Shown in pieces: positions 1 to 9,274 of a stretch of 64,000 nucleotides of DNA. The stretch lies in assembly GCF_003589745.1 (NCBI RefSeq), contig NZ_CP032364.1:1426001-1490000 (forward strand), in the 5' to 3' direction. The stretch's first letter is position 1. Every line of letters starts with the position of its first letter. The notes beneath the pieces are model-generated. The model was not told the DNA's origin. It saw only the letters and a program-made list of their open reading frames with translations, and did not search any database. The position numbers and the translations under genes are program-made. The stretch is from Lachnoanaerobaculum umeaense. Lineage in GTDB: Bacteria > Bacillota > Clostridia > Lachnospirales > Lachnospiraceae.

Positions 1-37
1 TGGGATTACAGCCATATTTCAATACTAATTCATTCAT
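1..37 (-). CDS. AICAR transformylase, N-terminal fragment (cut by window start)
   Basis: Only the first twelve codons are in the window. They read MNELVLKYGCNP, which resembles the start of the stand-alone AICAR formyltransferases of Clostridia, where the LKYGCNPNQ stretch is conserved. The start ATG shares its A with the TAA stop of the upstream purO gene (TAATG), so the two are probably translationally coupled. Pairing with an IMP cyclohydrolase, the next enzyme of purine synthesis, supports the call. With so few residues the identification rests mainly on context. Confidence 0.55.
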   Translation of the reverse strand, partial: MNELVLKYGCNP

Positions 38-738
38 TACATACCCTCCAATTTGTTCTTTATTACCTGTTCATACTTTCCGGTTTTTATATCAATATAT
101 CTGACTGCCAGCGATATTTTATTGTCAATATTTAGTGCATTCCATAATTTTTCACTAAATTCATCTATGCTACCATTTAGTATTACTTTTTTAGGTTCAC
201 CTTCAAAGCTCTTTAAAGGATCACCATTTTCTTTATATGTATGAATGAAAAATCCCTCACCCTGTTTAGGATTATCATAATTATAGAAAAATCTCAGCGT
301 CTGACTATCATCTCCATAATTACTTTTTAATATTGAAAGCTTCAGTTTGAGTCCGTCATTAATATCAATAATTCCTGATATTCTTGGGGTAAAATTAGGT
401 GCATCAGGTTCAAATGTTCTTGTATAGAGCGCCTCCTCAAAAGTCTTATTCTTTTTTAGATACTCGTACACCGTATCTGTTTGATCTCCATTTGTTACAA
501 TTACACTTTTTTCATATACTCTAACCGGAGAATATATGATTAGAGATGGATCTGTAAGTAGACTCTCATCGAAAGCCTTAGTTCTTATATCATCTTCCCT
601 AATCTTAAAGATCCTGTTTCTGGAATTACTACTTCTCCCCATTATAAAATATGCAAAAACAGCATTTTTACCATCATCTGACCTGCCTAAAATAATACCT
701 CTACCCGGATATTCATTTGCCGATAGATACTCAAACAT
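37..738 (-). CDS. purO: PurO-type IMP cyclohydrolase
   Basis: A 233-residue soluble protein. The N-terminal YPGRGIILGRS segment and the overall length match the PurO-type IMP cyclohydrolase family (Pfam IMP_cyclohyd), which closes the purine ring by converting FAICAR to IMP. In many Clostridia this replaces the cyclohydrolase half of bifunctional PurH. The following gene looks like the separate AICAR transformylase, which fits. An AGGAGG site lies 5 nt before the ATG. The gene begins 9 nt after the stop of the ABC permease, so it may be co-transcribed with the exporter. I am confident of the family; catalytic residues were not traced individually. Confidence 0.75.
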   Translation of the reverse strand: MFEYLSANEYPGRGIILGRSDDGKNAVFAYFIMGRSSNSRNRIFKIREDDIRTKAFDESLLTDPSLIIYSPVRVYEKSVIVTNGDQTDTVYEYLKKNKTFEEALYTRTFEPDAPNFTPRISGIIDINDGLKLKLSILKSNYGDDSQTLRFFYNYDNPKQGEGFFIHTYKENGDPLKSFEGEPKKVILNGSIDEFSEKLWNALNIDNKISLAVRYIDIKTGKYEQVIKNKLEGM

Positions 739-747
739 AAAAACCTC

Positions 748-2106
748 CTAATCGTTTCTAAGTGCTGTAAGTGGACTGAGCTTCATTGCTCTTAAAGATG
801 GGAAAAATCCTGCAAGCATACCTATAATAATAGCAAATATGATTGCTGATATTGCAAGCCATAGAGGTATTCTTGAAATATCTCCATCAACACCGGCAAC
901 TGATGCTGCAACTCCAAAAGCATTGATTATAAATGAAATAATAAAACTAAAAATCACTCCGGTCAAGCCTCCTATAAGACCTATTGCGCCTGATTCTATA
1001 AGAAACATATCTCTAATACGATTCATATCACAACCTAGAACCTTCATAATTCCAATTTCCTTGGTTCGCTCATATATACTCATCATCATAGTATTTGCAA
1101 TACCTATAGAAGCAACAAATAGTGATACTGCACCTATACCTCCAAGTACCATCTGTATCATATTTGTGGAAGCCTTGCTTTGTTCAATCCATTCCATCTG
1201 TGAGTCAGCTTGAAATCCCATCTCAGTTATCTGTTTTTGAACACCTATTACATTTTTCATATCATCCACATATATTTTTGCTGAATCATATACCAAATAC
1301 TTTAAAGGTTTTCCTTTTTTTGTAGTAGGTTGACCCGGAATAGGCTTATTTTTATAAATTTTCTTAAGCATAGACTTAAGGGCATCTATATTGCAATATA
1401 TCCCATAACTGTAGCTATTATAATTATCAAAGTCATCCATAGAAGCTCCACCATTTACTACTCCTGCAGTTTCTATAATATATTTCTTTGGAGGCTTTGG
1501 GGCATTTTCTCCTCCCATATTTGATTTTTCATAAGCATCAGTATCAAAAATTACAAACATAGGCTTATAGTAATCTACATTTGGAAGCTTATTAGTATCA
1601 TAAAAAGATTCACTTGGCTTTTTTGAATTATAAAAATCTCTTATAATAAAATTCCCATATACAAATTCTAGATTTTTCTTATCTGTAGGAAGATGACCAC
1701 TTTCAAGCTCTATTTCAGCCATAAAATCATTTCCTACACCACTTACCTGAACATTTTGCATATAAGGTCCCTGCATCACTATAACTGAAGTTGAAAGTAC
1801 CGGCGATACTCCCTCCACATGTTCAAGCTTTGAAAAGCTTGCAATAGTTTCATCCTTTATACGCAGCGGCTCAGTCTTTTTTGATGTATCATTTTGTCTG
1901 TTATATGGCACAGAGACATCTATAGCTTTTAATGATCCGGACTGTGCTATGCTCTCCTTATTAAGTTCATCCAGACCTATGCCAAGCGAGAGCATAGTAA
2001 CTACAGAAGCAGTACCTATAAGTACACCCAATACAGTAAGTACAGTCCTCAATTTCCTTCTCTTCAAATTTGAAATACTTAATTTAAGTAAATCAAGTAG
2101 TTTCAT
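748..2106 (-). CDS. ABC transporter permease, MacB/FtsX type
   Basis: A 452-residue membrane protein with the MacB/FtsX layout: one N-terminal membrane helix (about residues 20-42), a large extracytoplasmic domain (about 45-310) and three C-terminal helices (about 315-340, 365-395 and 410-435). The segment after helix 2 (SIYERTKEIGIMKVLGC) and the C-terminal PSLRAMKLSPLTALR are typical of this family. It sits directly behind the secreted CARDB-like protein (stop and start adjoin) and the cognate ATPase. The three probably form a mechanotransmission-type exporter or envelope complex. The substrate cannot be deduced. A macrolide pump is possible but unsupported. Confidence 0.85.
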   Translation of the reverse strand: MKLLDLLKLSISNLKRRKLRTVLTVLGVLIGTASVVTMLSLGIGLDELNKESIAQSGSLKAIDVSVPYNRQNDTSKKTEPLRIKDETIASFSKLEHVEGVSPVLSTSVIVMQGPYMQNVQVSGVGNDFMAEIELESGHLPTDKKNLEFVYGNFIIRDFYNSKKPSESFYDTNKLPNVDYYKPMFVIFDTDAYEKSNMGGENAPKPPKKYIIETAGVVNGGASMDDFDNYNSYSYGIYCNIDALKSMLKKIYKNKPIPGQPTTKKGKPLKYLVYDSAKIYVDDMKNVIGVQKQITEMGFQADSQMEWIEQSKASTNMIQMVLGGIGAVSLFVASIGIANTMMMSIYERTKEIGIMKVLGCDMNRIRDMFLIESGAIGLIGGLTGVIFSFIISFIINAFGVAASVAGVDGDISRIPLWLAISAIIFAIIIGMLAGFFPSLRAMKLSPLTALRND

Positions 2107-3846
2107 TTATATTTGCTCCTTTTTTGATTTTCTCTTCTTCAATACAATAACACCTGCAATAACAGCGGCTCCAATTCCTCCTATTACAACAGGTATAGCA
2201 TTAGGTTGCTTGGTTTCTTCATCTGTTACATCAGGATAGAGCATATCTATCTCTGTTTCCATTTCTTCATTCACATTCAAAATAAAATCTCTAGTCTCTT
2301 CTGTTATATTGCCATTTTCATCCTCATAGCTTATTGTAAGACTTATCTTTCCATCATCTGTAGTTACTGCCTTTCCGGTCAAATTTACATCCACATTTCC
2401 TGTCTCTCCGGGTTTTATATTTCCAACATAGGCTTCATTTTCCTTGATGGAATCTGCCTTAAACTTAGCCATAAGATTGTATAATACTACCTTACCGGTA
2501 TTATTTATCTGGAATGTAATATTTGCATCATCTCCTACACTTATACTTTCAGGATTTATTTCAAAACTTCCTATATTCATTCTTGCAACTTGCTTTACAG
2601 GTATATCTACAGTTACCTTATCTGTAGCATTCTTATACTCTGGAGAGTCATATTGTTCATTTATTGTTATAGAATATGATCTTTGGTCTACACCTGCCCT
2701 TGCAATCATCTTAAGCCTAAGTTCTGTTGTCTGATTTGCAGGCAGTGAATTGACCGCATGTGAGCTTGATCCCTCTTCAATGCTGAACACTGCACTATCA
2801 TTTGCCTTTTCAGATTCTAAAGTAAACAATATATTGCTTGCAGGCACACTTGCGGAAGCATTTTTCATGACTATAATAAGTTCAAAGGCATCTCCGGCAT
2901 ATACATTCTTTGGTTCTGTTCTAAAACTGTCCACCACTATTCTTGCCTTAGTTCTGTCATTTGGATTAAACTCTCCTGCAGCAGTTGTTGTCTCGTCCTT
3001 TTCCTTATTCTTTATATGCACAAAAAACTGATCTTCAGCCTTTTTAAGCTCTCCCTCTGTACTATCACGATAGGTTATTTCAAGCTTTATAGGATAATAC
3101 CCCGTATAAGTATTTTTTTGTATAGCAAAGCTATAATCAAGGGTTGTTACACCTCCACTTTCAATTTTGTCAAAATGTCTGTCATAGTTTGCATCATTTA
3201 TTTCAAAAGGAAAAACTGTATTATCCTTATCCATCACCATATGTGCTGTAACATCAAATGCTGTCAGCTTTCCGGTATTTGCAAGATTTAAACTGAAGTT
3301 AAGTACATCCGGATATGTACCTCTAGGAGTAGACTGTCCCTCTCCCAGAGTAAACTCTACATCCTTTACAGCCTCTGACTCACTACTCTCAGCAGTGGTA
3401 GACTTTTGAATATATACATTTATATATTCCTGTGCACCCTTACCGCCATTTTCACCATCTGCTAAATACACAGGTATTCCATAATAACCTTCAGCAATAT
3501 CTCTTCTAACTCTGGCAGAAATCGTTACACTTTTTTTCTTTCCCTTGGTTATCTTACCTATATGTTTCCTGTCTGTAGTTTCTGAAGTAAGCTCAAAAGG
3601 AAATTCAAGTTCTTCATCATCGTCATCATCATAAGCTATTCCGGCCCAAGCATTGTCATAATCGGAACCTGTTTCAACGTAGAAAGTAACATTCATTATC
3701 TTTCCGGTTTTACCTACCGGTATCTTATCCTGGTGAAAAATATCATTACCTTCTATATTTTTTAGCTTTGCAAAGGATTGCATTGGTAGAACTATCACCA
3801 TTAAAAGAATAATTAACAGTCCAAAAATTCTTTTTATTCCTCTCAT
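2107..3846 (-). CDS. secreted, membrane-anchored CARDB-like adhesion/accessory protein of the ABC exporter
   Basis: A 579-residue protein with a signal peptide (about residues 1-26, cut after QSFA). It has a long extracellular part made of repeated beta-rich CARDB/S-layer-like modules (COG1361 type), a C-terminal membrane helix (about 550-568) and a basic tail KKRKSKKEQI. It lies between the ATPase and permease genes with a 5-nt gap and an adjoining stop/start, so it is an integral part of that operon. It plausibly plays the role that membrane-fusion proteins play in Gram-negative MacAB systems, or presents a ligand to the permease. No enzymatic motif is visible. Confidence 0.7.
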   Translation of the reverse strand: MRGIKRIFGLLIILLMVIVLPMQSFAKLKNIEGNDIFHQDKIPVGKTGKIMNVTFYVETGSDYDNAWAGIAYDDDDDEELEFPFELTSETTDRKHIGKITKGKKKSVTISARVRRDIAEGYYGIPVYLADGENGGKGAQEYINVYIQKSTTAESSESEAVKDVEFTLGEGQSTPRGTYPDVLNFSLNLANTGKLTAFDVTAHMVMDKDNTVFPFEINDANYDRHFDKIESGGVTTLDYSFAIQKNTYTGYYPIKLEITYRDSTEGELKKAEDQFFVHIKNKEKDETTTAAGEFNPNDRTKARIVVDSFRTEPKNVYAGDAFELIIVMKNASASVPASNILFTLESEKANDSAVFSIEEGSSSHAVNSLPANQTTELRLKMIARAGVDQRSYSITINEQYDSPEYKNATDKVTVDIPVKQVARMNIGSFEINPESISVGDDANITFQINNTGKVVLYNLMAKFKADSIKENEAYVGNIKPGETGNVDVNLTGKAVTTDDGKISLTISYEDENGNITEETRDFILNVNEEMETEIDMLYPDVTDEETKQPNAIPVVIGGIGAAVIAGVIVLKKRKSKKEQI

Positions 3847-3851
3847 ACTCC

Positions 3852-4526
3852 TTAAACCGCCTTTCCATCTACGATTCTTATTTGTCTATCAGCCACATTT
3901 GCAATATCATTGTCATGTGTTACCATTATAAGTGTTTGATTCTCTTCCTTCACTATTTGCTTCATAAGCTCAAGTACCTCAGCAGTAGTCTTTGTATCAA
4001 GGTTTCCTGTAGGCTCATCTGCAAATATAATCTTTGGTTGCATAGCAAGTGCTCTGGCTATACCCACTCTTTGTTGCTGTCCACCGCTCATTGCATTACC
4101 ATTTTGATATATCTGCTTTTCTAGACCTACCAAAGTAAGATACTTCTTCGCAATTTCAATACGCTTTTTATTATCCATTCCTCTAAATACCAACGGGAGT
4201 GCTACATTGTCAAGTGCATTCATAGTCGGTAAAAGATTGTACGATTGAAAAATAAATCCTACATTGTTTCTTCTAAATGCTACCAGTTGATTTTCTTTCA
4301 ACTTTTCAAGATGAGTTCCACCTATTATTATCTCACCTTTTGTAGGCTTTTCAAGTCCTGCAAGCATGTTTAAAAGTGTTGATTTTCCTGAACCTGATGG
4401 ACCTACTATTGCCACGAACTCTCCCTTGTTTATTGTAAAGTCCAAACCATCCAGCGCATGCACTACATTCTCACCCGCTTTATAGAACTTATAAAGCTCC
4501 TTAACTTCTATTATTATCTCAACCAT
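3852..4526 (-). CDS. ABC transporter ATP-binding protein, LolD/MacB type
   Basis: An ATPase of about 224 residues with Walker A (GPSGSGKST), Q-loop (FIFQSYNLLPTM), signature (MSGGQQQRVGIARAL) and Walker B followed by the catalytic glutamate (IIFADEPTGNLD), then an H-loop histidine (MVTHD). The NLLPTM and DEPTGNLD wording is typical of LolD/MacB/FtsE-like exporters. Reading can extend to a GTG at 4535, but that codon falls inside the ribosome binding site AAAGGTGAG. The ATG at 4526 is better spaced, and the one at 4529 is also possible. It is the first gene of the exporter operon. Confidence 0.88.
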   Translation of the reverse strand: MVEIIIEVKELYKFYKAGENVVHALDGLDFTINKGEFVAIVGPSGSGKSTLLNMLAGLEKPTKGEIIIGGTHLEKLKENQLVAFRRNNVGFIFQSYNLLPTMNALDNVALPLVFRGMDNKKRIEIAKKYLTLVGLEKQIYQNGNAMSGGQQQRVGIARALAMQPKIIFADEPTGNLDTKTTAEVLELMKQIVKEENQTLIMVTHDNDIANVADRQIRIVDGKAV

Positions 4527-4563
4527 CATACTCACCTTTAATAAATACGACTATATTCTACAT

Positions 4564-4579
4564 GTATTCTATCATATCA
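4564..4579 (-). promoter_or_regulatory. possible extended -10 promoter of the ABC exporter operon
   Basis: On the minus strand, TGATATGAT (an extended -10 of TGnTATGAT form) occupies 4571-4579, and transcription would begin near 4564. No good -35 is seen. The surrounding sequence is very AT-rich, so this is tentative. Confidence 0.3.
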
Positions 4580-4638
4580 TATATTTGATATATTTATCTT
4601 TTTATTTTTAATTTTTTTATAATTTTATTAAATATAAA

Positions 4639-4679
4639 AGAGCTGACTAATAAATGTACTACAAATATCAGTCAGCTCT
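4639..4679 (-). terminator. terminator after clpC
   Basis: A perfect 10-bp stem (AGAGCTGACT at 4639-4648 with AGTCAGCTCT at 4670-4679) with a 21-nt loop lies just after the clpC stop. On the minus strand it is followed by CTTTTATATTT. It most likely ends the mcsA-mcsB-clpC transcript. Confidence 0.75.
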
Positions 4680-4684
4680 AATAA

Positions 4685-7174
4685 TTATTGTGATACCAGC
4701 TCTTTTGCTTTAGTTTTATTTACCATTGGTTTAAATATAAGTTCTCTATCCTTATCCTCGCCCTTGCAATCCACCTTTATATGGTCTCCAAGCTTTACAT
4801 TACCCATAAGTATCTGCTCTGCCATCTTATCTTCAATCTCATTTTGTAGGGCTCTCTTTAGCGGTCTTGCACCATACTTTTTGTCATAACCCTTGTCAAT
4901 AAGAAATTCCTTTGCCTTTTCAGTTAATCTTATGCTCATTTGCATCTGCTCAGAGAGTCTATTATTGATTTCTTTGAGCAAAATATCAAGGATCTCTTTA
5001 AGATTTTCGCGTGTAAGCTGATGGAATACTATAGTTTCATCAATTCTATTGAGAAATTCAGGTTTGAACATCTGCTTTACTTCATCCATAACATTATTCT
5101 TCATAGCAGAATAGTCTTTTTCATCATCAGAACTTGAAGCGAATCCAAGATGTTTTGGCTCAACAATTCTTTGTGCTCCGGCATTTGAAGTAAGTATAAT
5201 AACAGTATTCTTAAAATCTACAACTCTTCCGCTTGAATCAGTAATATGCCCATCATCAAGCACCTGTAGCAGTATATTAAATACATCAGGATGTGCCTTT
5301 TCAATCTCATCAAAGAGTATCACAGAATATGGATTTCTGCGTACTTTTTCAGATAGTTGGCCACCCTCATCATATCCTACATATCCTGGAGGCGAACCTA
5401 CCATCTTTGAAACAGAATGCTTCTCCATATATTCACTCATATCTACGCGAATAAGGGCACTTTCAGATCCGAACATACTATAGGCAAGGGCCTTTGACAA
5501 CTCAGTCTTTCCGACACCTGTAGGTCCTAAGAAGAGGAATGAACCTATAGGTCTTTTTGGATCCTTTAGTCCAACTCTACCCCTTCTTATCGCTCTTGCG
5601 ACGGCATTTACCGCCTCTTCTTGTCCTACAACTCTCTCATGTAATACTTTTTCAAGATTATTAAGTTTTTGAGAATCATTTTCTGTTATTTTCTTTACAG
5701 GAATCTTTGTCCAAAGAGCAACAACATCAGCAATTTCATCCTCATCCACTACAAGCTTTTTATTTTTCTTATCCTCAATCCATCTTTCTCTAAGTTTGTT
5801 TTGCTTTTCTCTAAGTTTTTCCTGCTTCTCTTTGATTTCCCCGGCTCTTTCAAACTCTTCAGCACCTACAGCCTCTTCTTTTTCCTTTTCCATCTTTTCT
5901 ATTTCAGCTTTTATTTCTTTGATCTTATCAGGTTCCATATAATTGCTTATTCTGGTCTTTGAAGCAGCTTCATCTACTAAATCAATAGCCTTATCCGGTA
6001 AAAATCTATCTGAAATATATCTCTTTGATAGTTTTACAGCACTCTCTATTGCTCTGTCAGTTATAGAAACAGCATGATGCTCCTCATACTTATGCTTCAG
6101 TCCAAGAAGTATCTTAGTAGCATCCTCCAAAGACGGTTCCTCAACTATTATAGATTGAAATCTTCTCTCCAATGCTGAGTCCTTCTCTATATGCTTTCTA
6201 TATTCATCTATAGTTGTAGCACCAATCAGCTGCAATTCACCTCTAGCAAGCAAAGGCTTTAGAATATTTGAAGCATCTACTGCACCCTCTGCACCTCCTG
6301 CACCTATAATGGTATGAAGCTCATCAAGGAAAAGTAATACATTACCGGCATTCACTACTTCATTTATTACCTTTTTAATTCTTTCCTCAAATTCACCACG
6401 GTACTTTGATCCTGCAATCATTGCCGGTAAATCAAGAGTTACCAATCTTTTATCAAGCAATGTATCAGGCACCTCTTTTGAAATAATGCGTGATGCAAGT
6501 CCCTCAACTACTGCAGTCTTACCAACTCCGGGTTCACCTATAAGTACCGGATTATTCTTGGTTCTTCTGGATAGTATCTGCATTACTCTGTTGGTTTCAT
6601 CATCTCTACCAATAACAGGATCAAGCTTACCTATTCTTGCAAACTCTGTCAAATCTCTGGAATACTTATCTAGAGTAGGAGTAGAAAAATTATTTTGTTT
6701 TGTATAACTTCTCTCATAATTTTCTTTTCGCTCTATTTCTTCCCCCATTGCTGAGAGTATTTCCATATAAATCCTTTGAATATTTATATTCATAGTCAAA
6801 AGAAGTTTATGTGCTATACATGCACTGTCCTTTATTATTGCTATAAGTATATGCTCTGTACCTATAAGAGCAGACTTATATCTTGTGGCCTCTCTATATG
6901 CATTTTGTAATACACCTATTGCAAGTGGAGAATAGTTCTGCTTACCCTCTACTGCCACATTATAATTTGATACTATCAGTTGATCTATTAAGTTTAATAT
7001 CTTTTCTTCTGTTATTCCATTATTCTCAAGTATTTTTGCAGCTACTCCACTTCCTTCTTGTACAAGACCAAGAAGGAGATGTTCGGTGCCGACATAGTTT
7101 TGCGATAATTCTTTAGCAGCCATTTCAGCATACTTTATCGCCTCCTTTGCTTGAGATGTATATCTTTCAGCCAT
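4685..7174 (-). CDS. clpC: ATP-dependent Clp protease ATP-binding subunit ClpC
   Basis: An 829-residue Hsp100 unfoldase that feeds substrates, including arginine-phosphorylated proteins, to ClpP. Two Clp_N repeats occupy about residues 1-145. The first AAA domain has Walker A GEPGVGKT, the UVR-like middle domain lies near 415-465 (EEFERAGEIKEKQEKL), and the second AAA domain has Walker A GPTGVGKT. The C-terminal domain includes GYDKKYGARPLKRAL. The length is normal for ClpC. The start ATG is 10 nt downstream of AAAGGAAA. It is the last gene of the GntR-mcsA-mcsB-clpC operon, 12 nt after mcsB. Confidence 0.95.
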   Translation of the reverse strand: MAERYTSQAKEAIKYAEMAAKELSQNYVGTEHLLLGLVQEGSGVAAKILENNGITEEKILNLIDQLIVSNYNVAVEGKQNYSPLAIGVLQNAYREATRYKSALIGTEHILIAIIKDSACIAHKLLLTMNINIQRIYMEILSAMGEEIERKENYERSYTKQNNFSTPTLDKYSRDLTEFARIGKLDPVIGRDDETNRVMQILSRRTKNNPVLIGEPGVGKTAVVEGLASRIISKEVPDTLLDKRLVTLDLPAMIAGSKYRGEFEERIKKVINEVVNAGNVLLFLDELHTIIGAGGAEGAVDASNILKPLLARGELQLIGATTIDEYRKHIEKDSALERRFQSIIVEEPSLEDATKILLGLKHKYEEHHAVSITDRAIESAVKLSKRYISDRFLPDKAIDLVDEAASKTRISNYMEPDKIKEIKAEIEKMEKEKEEAVGAEEFERAGEIKEKQEKLREKQNKLRERWIEDKKNKKLVVDEDEIADVVALWTKIPVKKITENDSQKLNNLEKVLHERVVGQEEAVNAVARAIRRGRVGLKDPKRPIGSFLFLGPTGVGKTELSKALAYSMFGSESALIRVDMSEYMEKHSVSKMVGSPPGYVGYDEGGQLSEKVRRNPYSVILFDEIEKAHPDVFNILLQVLDDGHITDSSGRVVDFKNTVIILTSNAGAQRIVEPKHLGFASSSDDEKDYSAMKNNVMDEVKQMFKPEFLNRIDETIVFHQLTRENLKEILDILLKEINNRLSEQMQMSIRLTEKAKEFLIDKGYDKKYGARPLKRALQNEIEDKMAEQILMGNVKLGDHIKVDCKGEDKDRELIFKPMVNKTKAKELVSQ

Positions 7175-7186
7175 TGCTTTTCCTTT

Positions 7187-8224
7187 CTATTTTAAATCTC
7201 CTATATTCTCTCTTATATATTCTGCCCTTATTTCATCAATTTCATCTTCATTTAATGGTCTTCCTGTCATTTTTAAAAGATTTGATGACTGTGCACCAAT
7301 CATCAGTGCATATATTTTACTTTCATTTGTAAGCTCTATTAATCCGTCTGCAGTACCCATCATAAGAGAACTCAAAAAACTGAGTGCATCCTTTAGTGAT
7401 AACTTTCTGGCATATTTTAAAACTCCATATGATTTATATGCCTCATCCTGTTTTTCCAATCTTTTTTCATTTATTAGAGATTCTCTAAGTTTTCCTTCAT
7501 TTGCATTAAGTTGATTAGCAACCTTTATTACAGTATCTACTATTTCTTTTTCAGATATACCCAGAGTTTTTGGATTACTGATTTCAAACAATGAACCAAA
7601 ATTTTCTCTGCCTTCACCATGCAATCCTCTTATGGATACCCCAAATCTTCCAACATTTGAAACAAGCTTTGAAAAACCTTTACTATGTGTAGATGCAGGC
7701 AAATGAAGTACTATAGCGGCTCTCAAGCCTGTTCCTATATTTGTTGGATATGTTGTCAAATATCCATACTTTTCATTAAAGGCATACTCAAAATGTTCAT
7801 TTATATAATCATCAATCTTATTTGCCCTCTCAAGCAAATCATACAATGTAATTCCTACTGAAAGTGTTTGCAAACGAATATGATCATCTCCATTTATTAC
7901 TACACTGATATCTTCATCATCACTTAATATAATACCTGTAGGTGTTTTTTTCTTTGCCAATGTCATATTTAAAATTTTTCTATCATACATTGACATTCTA
8001 TCTATTTCAGAAACTCTATCCAGTATTTTTGCACTTGTATGAATACCCAAATCAGTAGACATATTTGACAATTCAAAAATTGTATTGTCAACTAGCTGCC
8101 CTGCTTGAGCATCTGAGAGTTTATCCGGAAATAATGCATCATCAAAGTTTCTTGCAAGTCTTATTCTACTACTTATATAATTATAATCTGTCTTCAAAGA
8201 TACATTATCATACCACATCTTCAT
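7187..8224 (-). CDS. mcsB: protein arginine kinase McsB
   Basis: A 345-residue guanidino-kinase-type protein of the McsB family, which phosphorylates arginines to tag proteins for ClpCP. Conserved segments include SSRIRLARNF near residue 20, the GTGLRAAIVLHLPA stretch near 160, and RGLHGEGRENFGSLFEISN near 200. It overlaps the end of mcsA by 17 nt, so translation is coupled. Near the C-terminus the segment IDEIRAEYIRE corresponds to the RDxxRA phospho-arginine-binding motif described for McsB, but the first arginine is an isoleucine here. The kinase call is secure; the allosteric pocket may differ. Confidence 0.92.
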   Translation of the reverse strand: MKMWYDNVSLKTDYNYISSRIRLARNFDDALFPDKLSDAQAGQLVDNTIFELSNMSTDLGIHTSAKILDRVSEIDRMSMYDRKILNMTLAKKKTPTGIILSDDEDISVVINGDDHIRLQTLSVGITLYDLLERANKIDDYINEHFEYAFNEKYGYLTTYPTNIGTGLRAAIVLHLPASTHSKGFSKLVSNVGRFGVSIRGLHGEGRENFGSLFEISNPKTLGISEKEIVDTVIKVANQLNANEGKLRESLINEKRLEKQDEAYKSYGVLKYARKLSLKDALSFLSSLMMGTADGLIELTNESKIYALMIGAQSSNLLKMTGRPLNEDEIDEIRAEYIRENIGDLK

Positions 8225-8777
8225 TGTCCTCTTTGATTGTTTTTATCCTGTCTCTAAGTATAGCCGCTTGGGCAAAATCTTCTTTTTTGATAGCGTCTTC
8301 CAATTTATGTCTTAAGTTTTCTATTTTTATCTCCTCGTCACTAAAAATACTGTCTATACTCTCAGCAACTACTGTCCTTGGAAGTATCTTATGATTTTTA
8401 TTGTAATTCTTTGGCTTCTTACCTACATGTGTATCATTTCCATGAATTTGCTTGATATTATCGTTTATCAACAAATTAAAAACTTCAAAACAGTCCTTAC
8501 ATCCAAACATTGAATTTTTTATAAAATCATCATAACTTGTGTTACATGTAGGACATACTATTTGCCTATATTCTTTATTCTCATCCTTCTCAAAGACATC
8601 TCCAAGTAAACCTGACAATAACTTAGAAAAGCTAAAGTCTTTGTCAAATATACTTGAATATTGATCAATATCCTTGGCACATTGTGAACATAGATGATGC
8701 TCATTCTTTTGGTCGCCATCTATTATCTCAGTGTAAAAGACATTTGCCTCTCTTATTTTACATTTCTCACATAACAT
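8208..8777 (-). CDS. mcsA: McsA-like zinc-finger/UVR-motif activator of McsB
   Basis: A 189-residue protein with four CxxC pairs: MLCEKC at the N-terminus and LCSQC near residue 30, then VCPTC and GCKDC near 75-95. A C-terminal UVR motif (IENLRHKLEDAIKKEDFAQA) lies at about 152-180. This is the McsA architecture. McsA activates the arginine kinase McsB, whose gene overlaps it. It starts 8 nt after the GntR-type regulator gene, with a GAGGAG site upstream. The length and zinc motifs are normal. Confidence 0.88.
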   Translation of the reverse strand: MLCEKCKIREANVFYTEIIDGDQKNEHHLCSQCAKDIDQYSSIFDKDFSFSKLLSGLLGDVFEKDENKEYRQIVCPTCNTSYDDFIKNSMFGCKDCFEVFNLLINDNIKQIHGNDTHVGKKPKNYNKNHKILPRTVVAESIDSIFSDEEIKIENLRHKLEDAIKKEDFAQAAILRDRIKTIKEDNEDVV

Positions 8778-8785
8778 CTTTGCTA

Positions 8786-9175
8786 CTATATCTCCTCAAT
8801 TTCTTGTACTTCAAACTCATTATACAACTCATCTATCAATTCATGTGCTTCATCTCTTGTTACACCATTGCATATACCTCTTGCTACTACCACTCCAAAT
8901 TCTTTTCGCATGCTATCTAGTACTCTAAGTTTGTCTGCATCTATTTTTATCACTGCACCTTTTCTTCTATCAAGTTGTACAAAGCCTTCTCTCTTCAATG
9001 TAGCATAGGCCTTATTCACAGTATGCATATTTATGCCTATTTCTTCTGCAAGCTGTCTTACTGATGGCAATAAATCTCCCTCATGGTATTTGTTTGTTGC
9101 AATTCCAACTATAATTTGATTGCAAAGCTGTACATATATAGCCTCTTCACTATGAAAATCTATGATTACATCCAT
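8786..9175 (-). CDS. GntR-family (YtrA-like) transcriptional repressor heading the clpC operon
   Basis: A 129-residue protein. The N-terminal winged helix reads EAIYVQLCNQIIVGIATNKY, then LLPSVRQLAEEIGINMHTVNKAYATL, which is the classical GntR DNA-binding domain. The short C-terminal part (about residues 80-129) fits YtrA-type regulators rather than those with large ligand domains. It occupies the position that ctsR holds in most Firmicute clpC operons. A perfect inverted repeat overlaps the promoter just upstream (9275-9295), so autoregulation and control of mcsA-mcsB-clpC by this protein is a reasonable inference. Its effector is unknown. Confidence 0.85.
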   Translation of the reverse strand: MDVIIDFHSEEAIYVQLCNQIIVGIATNKYHEGDLLPSVRQLAEEIGINMHTVNKAYATLKREGFVQLDRRKGAVIKIDADKLRVLDSMRKEFGVVVARGICNGVTRDEAHELIDELYNEFEVQEIEEI

Positions 9176-9274
9176 ACTTACACTCCAAAATAATATAAAA
9201 TTTGTCTGCTTTATGCTCTATATATCTCATATTTAATAAATAAAAATGAAATAACTATTCAAGTCAGTTATAAA

